Part shown: piece after piece, positions 18,614 through 26,470 of the stretch
Position numbering within the stretch: position 1 is the first letter of the stretch
Layout: each line of letters opens with the position of its first letter
Translations under genes and position numbers: made by a program
Notes under the pieces: generated by a model
The model's database searches: none
What the model was told of the DNA's origin: nothing
What the model saw: the letters and a program-made list of their open reading frames with translations, nothing else
Assembly (NCBI RefSeq): GCF_900637545.1
Contig: NZ_LR134376.1
Coordinates: 463,501 to 527,500 of the forward strand
Length of the DNA: 64,000 nt
Source: Aeromonas encheleia
GTDB lineage: Bacteria > Pseudomonadota > Gammaproteobacteria > Enterobacterales > Aeromonadaceae
Direction of reading: 5' to 3'

Positions 18614-20653
18614 TTACTCCGCCTTGGGAGCAGCTTCAGCCTCAGCCGGTGTCTCAGTCGATGCCTCGGTGCTCTCGACGACCGGGGCTTCCGGTGCCGG
18701 GCCCGGTACCAGCGCGACCGCAGGCTTGGCGATGAGGGAGCGGGTCTCTTCCACCGCCTCGCTCAGCCTGACCTCGATGATCTGGCCCAGCTCATAGACC
18801 ACTTCTGTCTTGTCCAGGTAGACGCGACCGTTGTCCCAGTTGCACTCCAGCCTGTCCTTGTTGTCCAGGATGTGGCGGGCGGGCATGAACACCACGGCGC
18901 CGTTCTCCTGCAGGCGCAGCTTGAGGCCGGCGCGCATCACGTCGATGATCTCGGCGTTGAACAGCTGCTCGGTGCCGGCGGCAGCCTGGAGGTAACGGAC
19001 ATAGAGCCAGTCGCCGATGTCGCGCTCGACCCTGCGGTGCAGGCGGCGGCACTCAGTCAGGTGCTCGGTGAGCTCCTGGCTCGGACGCTCACCCGGGGTC
19101 TTGCCGGCGATGACGGCCTTGAGCAGGCGATGGTTGACCATGTCGCCGTACTTGCGGATCGGAGAGGTCCAGGTGGCGTAGGCATCCAGCCCCAGGCCGT
19201 AGTGGGCACCCGGCTCGGCGGACATCAGTGCATAGCTCTGGAAGCGGCGGATCTTGCCGTCCAGCCAGCGGGTGTCCAGGCTGTCGATCCAGCGGCGCAG
19301 GGCGCAGAAACCGGTCAGGCTGGCGATCTCTTCCTTCTCGAACGGGGCCTCGGCGCTCTTGAGCAGCTCGATGGCGCCGTCGAGGGACTCCTCGTCGAAG
19401 CCGGTGTGGACGTTGAAGATGCCGTAGCCGACGCTCTTGCCCAGCACCCGACCGGCGCAGATGTTGGCGGCGATCATCGACTCCTCGATCATCCGGTTGG
19501 CGATGCGGCGCGGTTCCACGTGAATGGCCAGCACGGCGCCGTTTTCACCCAGTTCGAAGTCGTAGTCGGGACGATCCGGGAACACCAGGGCGTGCTCGGT
19601 GCGCCACTTGATGCGCGCCTCTGTCATGGCCTTCATCAGCGGCAGCTGGGCCATGACGCCTGCGTCTATGGCCAGCTCTTTGCCGTGCTCGGCCCAGTCG
19701 GAGACCTCGTCATAGTTGAGACGGGCGTGGGAGATGATGCGGGCGGCGAAGAACTCGGTCTCCTCCAGCAGCAGGCCATCTTCGGCGATCAGCAGGCGGG
19801 CGCACAGGGTGTTGCGCTCCTCGCCCTCTTTCAGGGAGCAGAGCTCGTCGGAGAGGGTGCGCGGGATCATGGGCACGTTGCGGCCCGGCATGTAGACGGT
19901 GAAGGCGCGCTTGGCGGCTTCCTGGTCCAGCTCGCTGCCTTCGGCCACATAGGCGGTCGGATCGGCGATGGCGACCAGCAGCTCCCAGCCGTTGTCCAGC
20001 TTGCGGATGGACAGGGCGTCATCCATGTCCTTGGTCTTGGCACCGTCGATGGTGAAGAAGGGGACGGCGGTCAGGTCGGTGCGCGGCAGCTCTTCCTCTT
20101 CGATCACCTTCCACTCGGGCAGGTCCGCCGGCTCGATCTGGGCCAGGTTGTGGCGTGCCAGCACCACCCACCAGGGCACGTTGTGATCGCCCTTGTCGGC
20201 GATGAGCTGGGTGATCTCGGCGGAGAAGTTACCATCCACCAGGGCGTGACGCTTGAGGGTCGCAACCACCCAGTCCCCTTCCTTGAGGGACTTCTCATCC
20301 AGCCCCTTCTTGGCGCGGGCCTTGATGGCGTCCTTGATGAGGGGATGGTCAGGCACCACGTTGAGGCGGTCGCGGAACATCTTGACGCGACCGACGAAGC
20401 GGGTCACCGCCTGCTCCAGCAGGGCATCCGGCTCGGCCACTTCCTTATCTTTCTCGGTACGGATCAGGGCGCTCACCCGGTCACCGTGCATCACCTTCTT
20501 CATGTAGGGAGGCGGCACGAAATAGCTGGTCTTCTCATCGACCTCCAGGAAGCCGAAGCCCCGATCGGAGGCGCGGATCACACCCTCTTTCTTGGGGATG
20601 TTTTCGCGGATTTGTTGCTTGAGCTGGGCCAGCAGCGGATTGTCTTGGAACAT
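18614..20653 (-). CDS. rnb: exoribonuclease II (RNase II)
   Basis: Processive 3'-5' exoribonuclease of mRNA decay. The start giving MFQDNPLLAQLKQQIREN is chosen because it matches E. coli RNase II closely; an in-frame ATG 15 codons earlier has no support. Cold-shock-like domains occupy about residues 20-180. The RNB catalytic domain follows, with FFTIDGAKTKDMDDALSI carrying the metal-binding aspartates and YATWTSPIRKYGDMVNHRLL. The S1 domain is at the C-terminus. It has 679 residues against 644 in E. coli. The excess is largely an Ala/Glu/Pro/Thr-rich tail after VALVPGPAPEAP, which I infer to be disordered. Confidence 0.96.
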   Translation of the reverse strand: MFQDNPLLAQLKQQIRENIPKKEGVIRASDRGFGFLEVDEKTSYFVPPPYMKKVMHGDRVSALIRTEKDKEVAEPDALLEQAVTRFVGRVKMFRDRLNVVPDHPLIKDAIKARAKKGLDEKSLKEGDWVVATLKRHALVDGNFSAEITQLIADKGDHNVPWWVVLARHNLAQIEPADLPEWKVIEEEELPRTDLTAVPFFTIDGAKTKDMDDALSIRKLDNGWELLVAIADPTAYVAEGSELDQEAAKRAFTVYMPGRNVPMIPRTLSDELCSLKEGEERNTLCARLLIAEDGLLLEETEFFAARIISHARLNYDEVSDWAEHGKELAIDAGVMAQLPLMKAMTEARIKWRTEHALVFPDRPDYDFELGENGAVLAIHVEPRRIANRMIEESMIAANICAGRVLGKSVGYGIFNVHTGFDEESLDGAIELLKSAEAPFEKEEIASLTGFCALRRWIDSLDTRWLDGKIRRFQSYALMSAEPGAHYGLGLDAYATWTSPIRKYGDMVNHRLLKAVIAGKTPGERPSQELTEHLTECRRLHRRVERDIGDWLYVRYLQAAAGTEQLFNAEIIDVMRAGLKLRLQENGAVVFMPARHILDNKDRLECNWDNGRVYLDKTEVVYELGQIIEVRLSEAVEETRSLIAKPAVALVPGPAPEAPVVESTEASTETPAEAEAAPKAE

Positions 20654-20739
20654 AAGTGAGGAACCTGAGTGGAGACCTGATGAAGAATCGCCCAGCACTA
20701 TACGTTTTTACCCCCCCAAAGCCAAGGTGAATGGCCCCG

Positions 20740-21639
20740 TCAGCGGGGCAGCAGTGCCCGGCGACCCTGTTCGATCAGGCGCAGGGAGATCTGTTTGTGC
20801 AGCCCCCGCTCCAGCACCCAGCGGTGCCAGTAGAGGCGCTCGATGAGGTGATGCCCCGGGCTGAGATCGAGCAGGCTCCCCGCCGCCAGCTGCTGGCGGA
20901 TCTGCAACTCGGGGATGAGGCAGTAGGCCAGCCCCTGCTCGGCCATGGCGACGAAGGCCTCCGACGAGCGCACCGTGTGGCAGGGGTAGCCGCCGGGCTC
21001 CAGCCCGAAGTGGCGGGCCATGAAGCTCACGTGCATGTCGTCGCGCTGATCGAAGGCCACCGCCGGCGCCTTGGCCAGCGCTTCCGGGGTGAGCCCCTTG
21101 GGAAAATGGCGGGCGACGAAGGCGGGGCTGGCGGTCAGCAGGTAGCGCATCTCGCCGAGCTCGTCGACGCAGCAACCGGCGAGGGGCTGGGGTTGCAGGC
21201 TGACGGCGCCGAAGGCTTGCCCCTCGCGCACCTTGTCGAGGGTGCGGATCTCGTCATCCACCAGCAGGTTCAGCTCGATGGGATGCTGCTCCAGCAGCGG
21301 GGCCAGGGCGGGCAGCAGCCAGGTGGCCAGGCTGTCGGCATTGATGGCGATGCTGACCCGGATCGGTGCCTGGGGCGCGGCGGGGGAGAGCTCCCCGGCC
21401 AGTTCGAGTTCAAGCTGGCGTACCTGCCGGTAGTGGGCCAGCAGCTTCTGCCCGAGTGCGGTGGCCTGCAGCGGCTGGCTGCGAATGATCAGCGGCTCGG
21501 CAAACTGCTGCTCCAGCTGCTTGATGCGCTGGGAGATGGCGGACTGGGTGATGTGCAGGCGCTGGGCGGCCCGCTCGAAGTTCTGCTCCTGCATCACGGC
21601 ATCCAGTGCCAGCAGCAGCTTGTAATCCAGGGCTTTCAT
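20740..21639 (-). CDS. argP: LysR-type regulator ArgP (IciA)
   Basis: 299 residues, the usual length. An N-terminal winged helix-turn-helix (DYKLLLALDAVMQEQNFERAAQRLHITQSAISQRIKQLE) is followed by a substrate-binding domain. The family-specific features are the DYKLL start, RVSIAINADSLATWLLPAL and the YWHRW motif near residue 270. ArgP binds arginine or lysine and activates argO and other amino-acid genes. argO is nearby at 23.7 kb, but the quorum-sensing genes lie between them, unlike the adjacent arrangement in E. coli. Confidence 0.92.
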   Translation of the reverse strand: MKALDYKLLLALDAVMQEQNFERAAQRLHITQSAISQRIKQLEQQFAEPLIIRSQPLQATALGQKLLAHYRQVRQLELELAGELSPAAPQAPIRVSIAINADSLATWLLPALAPLLEQHPIELNLLVDDEIRTLDKVREGQAFGAVSLQPQPLAGCCVDELGEMRYLLTASPAFVARHFPKGLTPEALAKAPAVAFDQRDDMHVSFMARHFGLEPGGYPCHTVRSSEAFVAMAEQGLAYCLIPELQIRQQLAAGSLLDLSPGHHLIERLYWHRWVLERGLHKQISLRLIEQGRRALLPR

Positions 21640-21751
21640 CAGCCTTCCTTATCCCGCTGAGAATCAAGAAAACAGGCTACTGAAGGGGGGCGCCGGCGAC
21701 AAGAGGAACCGCCCTCGTTCCCTCTCTTTCGATCGGCTCGGCGGGCGCGGC

Positions 21752-21771
21752 CACTGTGATAAGTGACAGTA
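21752..21771 (+). promoter_or_regulatory. lux-box-like dyad CTGT-N8-ACAG
   Basis: CACTGTGATAAGTGACAGTA has the core LuxR-type half-sites CTGT and ACAG with the canonical 8-bp spacing; the dyad extends to ACTGT/ACAGT. The centre, 21761.5, is about 42.5 bp before a plausible plus-strand start at 21804 with GATACT as -10 (21793-21798), the classical position for LuxR-type activation. Bases between the half-sites match the Vibrio fischeri consensus poorly. Confidence 0.5.
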
Positions 21772-21803
21772 GAGACAAGGTGAGATTCATAAGATACTCA
21801 CTC

Positions 21804-21877
21804 TGTCCGTTTTTGCATGGGGTGGAAACGGGCCATAGCGAGAGTTTTAGTCCCGGGTATCAACCCGGGACTTTTTT
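21804..21877 (+). ncRNA. candidate small RNA with its own terminator, next to ahyI
   Basis: There is no plus-strand protein gene in this gap, yet a strong plus-strand terminator exists (see next entry). Between the inferred start and the terminator there is a second hairpin, CCGTTT (21807) pairing with AAACGG (21827), with a G-rich loop containing GCATGGGGTGG. The resulting ~74-nt, two-hairpin RNA with a U-tail is typical of Hfq-type sRNAs. It would be antisense to the 3' untranslated part of ahyI. This is inference from layout; no homologue was recognised. Confidence 0.45.
21850..21877 (+). terminator. plus-strand terminator in the argP-ahyI gap
   Basis: GTCCCGGG, loop TATCAA, CCCGGGAC, then six T residues on the plus strand. 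On the minus strand the hairpin is followed by TAAAAC, so it is a much weaker terminator for ahyI. Confidence 0.85.
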
Positions 21878-21907
21878 ATGGCGCTCAGGCCGCCGGGCGG
21901 GTGGCGC

Positions 21908-22534
21908 TCAGGAGGTGCCGACCAGCTCCTCAGACGGCTGGTACCGGCCCCGCAGCGGGCGATTGACGGCCAGGGCGAAGCGCTCGTCCAGCTGGAAGCG
22001 GATGCCCACTCCGCGCACGGCGCCCAGCTCCACCGCCTGGCGGTGGCCGAGTCGCTCTATGGGCAGGCCGAGGCGGCGGAAGATGCGCTCGACCGGCAGG
22101 CTGACCACGGCCACCAGTTCCCGGATCCCCTGCGCCCTGGCGAAGGCATAGACCTCGCGGAAGATGACGCAGGTCAGCTCGTTCACGCCGTTGTCCAGTT
22201 GCGGCGCCCGACTGGCATCGATGGCGAGCCGGGTCAGCTCCCAGACATCGGCGCAGCGCGGGGCCAGCTCGCCGGCGAGGGCAGCGGGGAAGATGCTGGG
22301 CAACATGTAGTCCTGGGCACAGCTGAGCAAGCGAATGCAGCCGCACAGGCCCTGCTCGTCCTCAATCAGTACCCAGTGGGTATCCGGCTTGTCGAAGCTG
22401 TCCCGCTCCAGACCCCGGTGGGATTCCACATCCCAGCCGAGCCGATCGGAGAAGACGCGCTTGCGAAAGCGATAAAGTTCGTTTTCGACCTCCCATCTGG
22501 GGTGTTGTTTCAATTTTCCTTTGAAAACAAGCAT
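21908..22534 (-). CDS. ahyI: N-acyl-homoserine lactone synthase (LuxI family, AhyI/AsaI type)
   Basis: Makes the quorum-sensing signal from S-adenosylmethionine and acyl-ACP; in Aeromonas the main product is C4-HSL. 208 residues, the family length. Conserved LuxI residues are visible: YRFRKRVFSDRLGWDV with R24 and W34, the acidic D45 and D48 in LERDSFDKPDTHW, GCIRLL (R70), and WELTRLAID (E101, R104 region). GGAG precedes the ATG at good distance. It is divergent from ahyR with a 63-bp gap. Confidence 0.95.
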   Translation of the reverse strand: MLVFKGKLKQHPRWEVENELYRFRKRVFSDRLGWDVESHRGLERDSFDKPDTHWVLIEDEQGLCGCIRLLSCAQDYMLPSIFPAALAGELAPRCADVWELTRLAIDASRAPQLDNGVNELTCVIFREVYAFARAQGIRELVAVVSLPVERIFRRLGLPIERLGHRQAVELGAVRGVGIRFQLDERFALAVNRPLRGRYQPSEELVGTS

Positions 22535-22563
22535 TCATGTCTCTCCATTTCATGGTTAGGCGC

Positions 22564-22581
22564 TATAATCCAAGGCCTTGG
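22564..22581 (+). promoter_or_regulatory. ahyR -10 hexamer abutting a perfect palindrome
   Basis: A consensus TATAAT (22564-22569) lies on the ahyR side of the divergent gap and is followed at once by the perfect 12-bp palindrome CCAAGGCCTTGG (22570-22581). No good -35 is seen, which fits activator-dependent transcription. No CTGT-N8-ACAG lux box was found in this 63-bp gap. Confidence 0.5.
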
Positions 22582-22597
22582 CCAGGGGGGCTAGCCT

Positions 22598-23380
22598 ATG
22601 ACACACGACCAACTGCTTGAGTATCTCGAACATTTCACGGTGGTGACGGATGGCAACCGGCTGGCGGAACTGATCGGCCGCTTCACGCTGGGAATGGGCT
22701 ACGACTACTATCGGTTTGCGCTCATCCTGCCCATGTCGATGCAGAGGCCCAAGGTGGTGCTGTTCAACCAGTGCCCCGACTCCTGGGTACAGGCCTACAC
22801 GGTCAACAACATGCTGGCCTGCGACCCCATCATCCAGCTCGCCCGCAGGCAGACCCTGCCCATCTACTGGAACCGGTTGGACGAGAAGGCGCGCTTTCTG
22901 CAGGAAGGCAGCATGGACGTGATGGGGCTGGCGGCGGAGTTCGGGCTGCGCAACGGCATCTCCTTCCCGTTGCACGGGGCGGCAGGGGAGAATGGCATAC
23001 TGTCGTTCATCACCGCCGAGCGGGCCTCGAGCGATCTGCTGCTGGAGTCCTCGCCCATCCTCTCCTGGATGTCCAACTACATCTTCGAGGCCGCGATCCG
23101 GATCGTGCGCAAGGGCCTGCGGGAAGGCGATCCGCAGGAGGCCCTGACCGACCGGGAGACCGAATGCCTGTTCTGGGCCAGCGAAGGGAAGACGTCGAAC
23201 GAGATCGCCTGCATCCTGGGGATCACCGAACGCACGGTGAACTACCACCTCAATCAGGTGACCCGCAAGACCGGCTCCATGAACCGTTATCAGGCCATCG
23301 CCAAAGGGGTGAGCAGCGGCATCCTGATCCCCAACCTGGAGCAGGTCGTGGTCACCAATTACCCCAAGATCCTGCAGTGA
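22598..23380 (+). CDS. ahyR: quorum-sensing regulator (LuxR family, AhyR/AsaR type)
   Basis: 260 residues. The N-terminal autoinducer-binding domain (about 15-170) contains the conserved pocket residues in MGYDYYRFALILP, DPIIQLARRQTLPIYW and the GISFPLHG loop. The C-terminal LuxR helix-turn-helix follows at about 185-245 (LTDRETECLFWASEGKTSNEIACILGITERTVNYHLNQV), split here only for description. It binds AHL and controls ahyI and virulence genes in Aeromonas. The gene is divergent from ahyI; argO follows 287 bp downstream. Confidence 0.95.
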   Translation: MTHDQLLEYLEHFTVVTDGNRLAELIGRFTLGMGYDYYRFALILPMSMQRPKVVLFNQCPDSWVQAYTVNNMLACDPIIQLARRQTLPIYWNRLDEKARFLQEGSMDVMGLAAEFGLRNGISFPLHGAAGENGILSFITAERASSDLLLESSPILSWMSNYIFEAAIRIVRKGLREGDPQEALTDRETECLFWASEGKTSNEIACILGITERTVNYHLNQVTRKTGSMNRYQAIAKGVSSGILIPNLEQVVVTNYPKILQ

Positions 23381-23667
23381 GATAAGCGCCTCCCGCCCCA
23401 CCCCTCGTGCCAGGGCCGGACGGGCGACATAGCTGGTCAGTCACCCGTGATCCTCGTCCCCTGCCCCAGCCGATGCGTCGACCCTGTTGATTCTCGGTGC
23501 GGGGCGGCGGGCTCACAATTGTCAGATCCTGCAATTGACAGCCCGCTGAGAAGGGCGTTGGCGCCCGGGTTATTAGTGAATTGAATGTATCAGCAGATTA
23601 ATGAATTTCTCTGATTCCCCCGATCCCCTTATAGTGCCGTCCAGTTACCCATACGGACGCTTCACCC

Positions 23668-24288
23668 ATGCTCGCAACCACACTGCAAGGCTTCACCCTC
23701 GGCCTCGCCATGATCATCCCAATAGGTGCCCAGAATGCCTTCGTGCTGAGCCGGGGCATCCACCGCAACCACCATCTGTTGACGGCCACGCTCTGCTGCT
23801 TCTGCGATCTCATCCTGATCGGTATAGGGGTGTTTGGCGGCGCCAACCTGCTGGCGAGCAGCCCCATCGGCCTGGCGCTGCTGACCTGGGGCGGCGTACT
23901 GTTCCTCGGCTGGTTCGGCATTCGTTCCCTGCGCAGCGCCTGGCGCGGGCAGGGGGCGGCATTGGCGGATTCACCCCAGCTGATGGGGGTCAAGAGCGTG
24001 CTGGCCATGACGCTGGGCGTCACCCTGCTCAACCCCCATGTCTACCTGGATACCCTGATGCTGCTCGGCTCCTTCGGCAGTCAGTTCGCCGAGGAGCTGC
24101 GACCGGCCTTCGCCGCGGGCGCCATGCTGGCATCCCTGGTCTGGTTCTACGGTCTGGCATTCGGGGCGGCGGCCCTTTCCCCCTGGCTTGCCCGGGGCAG
24201 GGTGCAGCAAGCCATTGATCTTGTTGTTGGTATTATCATGCTGGGGTTGGCGGTTCAGCTGGCCAGCGGGGCCTTGCTGGCCTCATAA
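23668..24288 (+). CDS. argO: LysE/ArgO-family arginine/lysine exporter
   Basis: 206 residues with six hydrophobic segments, the LysE topology. The N-terminal GLAMIIPIGAQNAFVLSRGI segment is the LysE/ArgO signature, and LGVTLLNPHVYLDTLMLLGSFG carries the conserved NPH motif. It exports L-arginine (and canavanine in E. coli) across the inner membrane under ArgP control. argP lies 2 kb upstream on the other strand, which supports the assignment. The 287 bp before the gene hold no other gene. Confidence 0.9.
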   Translation: MLATTLQGFTLGLAMIIPIGAQNAFVLSRGIHRNHHLLTATLCCFCDLILIGIGVFGGANLLASSPIGLALLTWGGVLFLGWFGIRSLRSAWRGQGAALADSPQLMGVKSVLAMTLGVTLLNPHVYLDTLMLLGSFGSQFAEELRPAFAAGAMLASLVWFYGLAFGAAALSPWLARGRVQQAIDLVVGIIMLGLAVQLASGALLAS

Positions 24289-24403
24289 GGCTATTTTTGT
24301 GTCGGGCTTCATAAAAATTAATCTCGGTTCCATGCGCTGACATATTCGTCTGTTAAATTCCCGTCGCTGGTAAAGCGTTACTCATAATAAAAGGGAAAAG
24401 ACA

Positions 24404-26395
24404 GTGAATAAAACCATGAAGCTGGGCGCCATTGCAGCCATAGTGCTGTTGACTGCCTGCAGCAATGAAAATGATAGCAAGGCGCAGCCGGGAGCCGTCT
24501 CTCTGCGCCTGATCCAGACCTCCGATATCCATTCCAACGTGCTGGGGTTCGACTACTACCAGAACAAGGAAGACCGCAAGTTTGGCCTCTCCCGCACCGC
24601 CCTGTTGATCCGCGCGGCCCGCGCCGAAAACCCCAACAACCTGCTGCTCGACAACGGTGACCTGATCCAGGGTACGCCGCTGGCGGATTACATCTTCGAG
24701 CAGTCCGGCGCCGGTTACCTCGACAAGCAGGCCCACCCGGTGTTCAAGGCCATGAACGAGCTCGGCTATGACGCCGGCAACCTGGGCAACCACGAGTTCA
24801 ACTACGGGCTGGAGTACCTCGGCAAGGTGCTGGCGGGCGCCAAGTTCCCCTATGTGAACGCCAACGTGTTCGAGATGGGCGCCTTCAAGCGCGATGCGAA
24901 GGGACAGATCGACTGGAGTGGCAACAAGTTCACCCCCTATCTGCTGCTGGAGCGCCAGGTGACGGATGACAAGGGCCAGTCACAGACCGTCAGAGTCGGC
25001 ATCCTGGGGCTGACGCCACCGCAGGTGCTGCAGTGGGACAAGCGCCACCTGGAAGGCAAGGTGGTGGTGGCCGACATGGTCGAGACCGCCAACCACTATG
25101 TGCCGGAACTGCGCGCCAAGGGGGCCGACATAGTGGTGGTGGTCGCCCACACCGGCATCAACGCCAACAGCTATGAGGCCATGATGGAGAACTCCGCCTG
25201 GCATCTGGCCAAGGTGAAGGGTGTGGATGCCCTGATGCTGGGCCATGCCCACAAAAACTTCCCCGGCGACTTCCCGGATCTGCCGGAGGTGGACAACCAG
25301 GCCGGCACCCTGAGCGGCATCCCGACCGTGATGCCCGGCTACTGGGGCAACCACCTCGGCATCATCGATCTCAAACTGGAGCAGGTGGACGGCAAGTGGC
25401 GGGTGAAACAGAGCCAGGCCAGCCTGCGCAAGATCGACTCCAGCGAGAACAGCGCCGTGGATCAGCGGGTGGTGGACCTGGTGCAGGCCGATCACGATGC
25501 CACCAATCAGTGGCTGGACGAGCCGCTCGGCAAGATCACCTCCTCCATCCACAGCTTCTTCGCGCTGGTGCAGGATGATCCCTCGGTGCAACTGGTGAGC
25601 GACGCCCAGCGCAAGCACGCCGAGCAGCTGCAAAAGGATGGCCTGCTCAAGCAGCCCTACCCGATCCTGTCGGTGGCGGCCCCCTTCCGCGGCGGTCGCA
25701 ACGGCATCAATGACTTCACCTATGTGGCCAAGGGGGACATCTCCCTGCGCAACGTCTCCGATCTCTACATCTACCCGAACACCCTGCAGGTGGTCGAGGT
25801 GAACGGGGCCACCGTCAAGGAGTGGCTGGAGATGAGTGCCGGCCAGTTCAACCAGATCGATGCCGGCAAGACCGAGGTGCAGTGGCTGGTGAATGAGAAG
25901 TTCCCCACCTACAACTTCGATGTGATCGACGGGGTGAACTACGAGGTGGATATCACCCAGCCGGCCCGCTACAGCAAGGAAGGCGCCAAGGTGAGCGAGG
26001 GTCAGCGCATCAGCGGCCTGACCTTCAACGGTCAGCCGATAGATCCGGCCCAGAAGTTCTACGTGGTGACCAACAACTACCGCGCCAGCGGTGGCGGCCA
26101 CTTCCCGGGCATCGACGGCACCAATATAGTGCACGAAGATCCCTTCGAAACGCGGGAGATCATCGCCCAGTACCTGAAGACCCAGTCCGCCGACAATCCG
26201 GCAGGCTTCAGCCCGGCGGCCAACAACAACTGGCACATGAAGACGCTGCCCGCCGGTGTCGACGTGCGGCTCTACTCCTCGCCGAGCGAGGAGGCCAAGC
26301 AGCTGGCCGGCGCGGATCTTGAGTACAAGTCCACCCTGCCAACGAGCGATGAGAAGCACCCTGGCTACGCCATCTATCGTCTGATCCGCCAATAA
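24404..26395 (+). CDS. cpdB: CpdB-type 2',3'-cyclic-nucleotide phosphodiesterase / 3'-nucleotidase, lipoprotein form
   Basis: 663 residues. The calcineurin-like metallophosphatase domain shows TSDIHSN (about 38-44), DNGDLIQG, LGNHEFNYG and LGHAHKNFPG. The C-terminal 5'-nucleotidase domain shows DVIDGVNYEVDITQPARY and VTNNYRASGGGHFPG. Segment by segment it follows E. coli CpdB better than UshA. Unlike E. coli CpdB, the N-terminus is a lipoprotein signal (VLLTAC-S), so the enzyme is probably membrane-anchored on the periplasmic side. It would salvage nucleotides by removing 2',3'-cyclic phosphates and 3'-phosphates. Monocistronic, with a terminator 24 bp downstream. Confidence 0.92.
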   Translation: MNKTMKLGAIAAIVLLTACSNENDSKAQPGAVSLRLIQTSDIHSNVLGFDYYQNKEDRKFGLSRTALLIRAARAENPNNLLLDNGDLIQGTPLADYIFEQSGAGYLDKQAHPVFKAMNELGYDAGNLGNHEFNYGLEYLGKVLAGAKFPYVNANVFEMGAFKRDAKGQIDWSGNKFTPYLLLERQVTDDKGQSQTVRVGILGLTPPQVLQWDKRHLEGKVVVADMVETANHYVPELRAKGADIVVVVAHTGINANSYEAMMENSAWHLAKVKGVDALMLGHAHKNFPGDFPDLPEVDNQAGTLSGIPTVMPGYWGNHLGIIDLKLEQVDGKWRVKQSQASLRKIDSSENSAVDQRVVDLVQADHDATNQWLDEPLGKITSSIHSFFALVQDDPSVQLVSDAQRKHAEQLQKDGLLKQPYPILSVAAPFRGGRNGINDFTYVAKGDISLRNVSDLYIYPNTLQVVEVNGATVKEWLEMSAGQFNQIDAGKTEVQWLVNEKFPTYNFDVIDGVNYEVDITQPARYSKEGAKVSEGQRISGLTFNGQPIDPAQKFYVVTNNYRASGGGHFPGIDGTNIVHEDPFETREIIAQYLKTQSADNPAGFSPAANNNWHMKTLPAGVDVRLYSSPSEEAKQLAGADLEYKSTLPTSDEKHPGYAIYRLIRQ

Positions 26396-26418
26396 CCCAG
26401 GCGCTGTCGCAGACCCGT

Positions 26419-26447
26419 AAAAAAGCCCTCGCATGCGAGGGCTTTTT
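26419..26447. terminator. bidirectional terminator between cpdB and lpxL
   Basis: A-run, GCCCTCGCATGCGAGGGC palindrome and T5 run between two converging genes. Confidence 0.9.
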
Positions 26448-26470
26448 CATTCGGGGCCGAAAGGCTCGTC

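Noticed and set aside
22535-22597. Classical lux box between ahyI and ahyR
   Set aside because: No CTGT-N8-ACAG or close variant is present in this gap.
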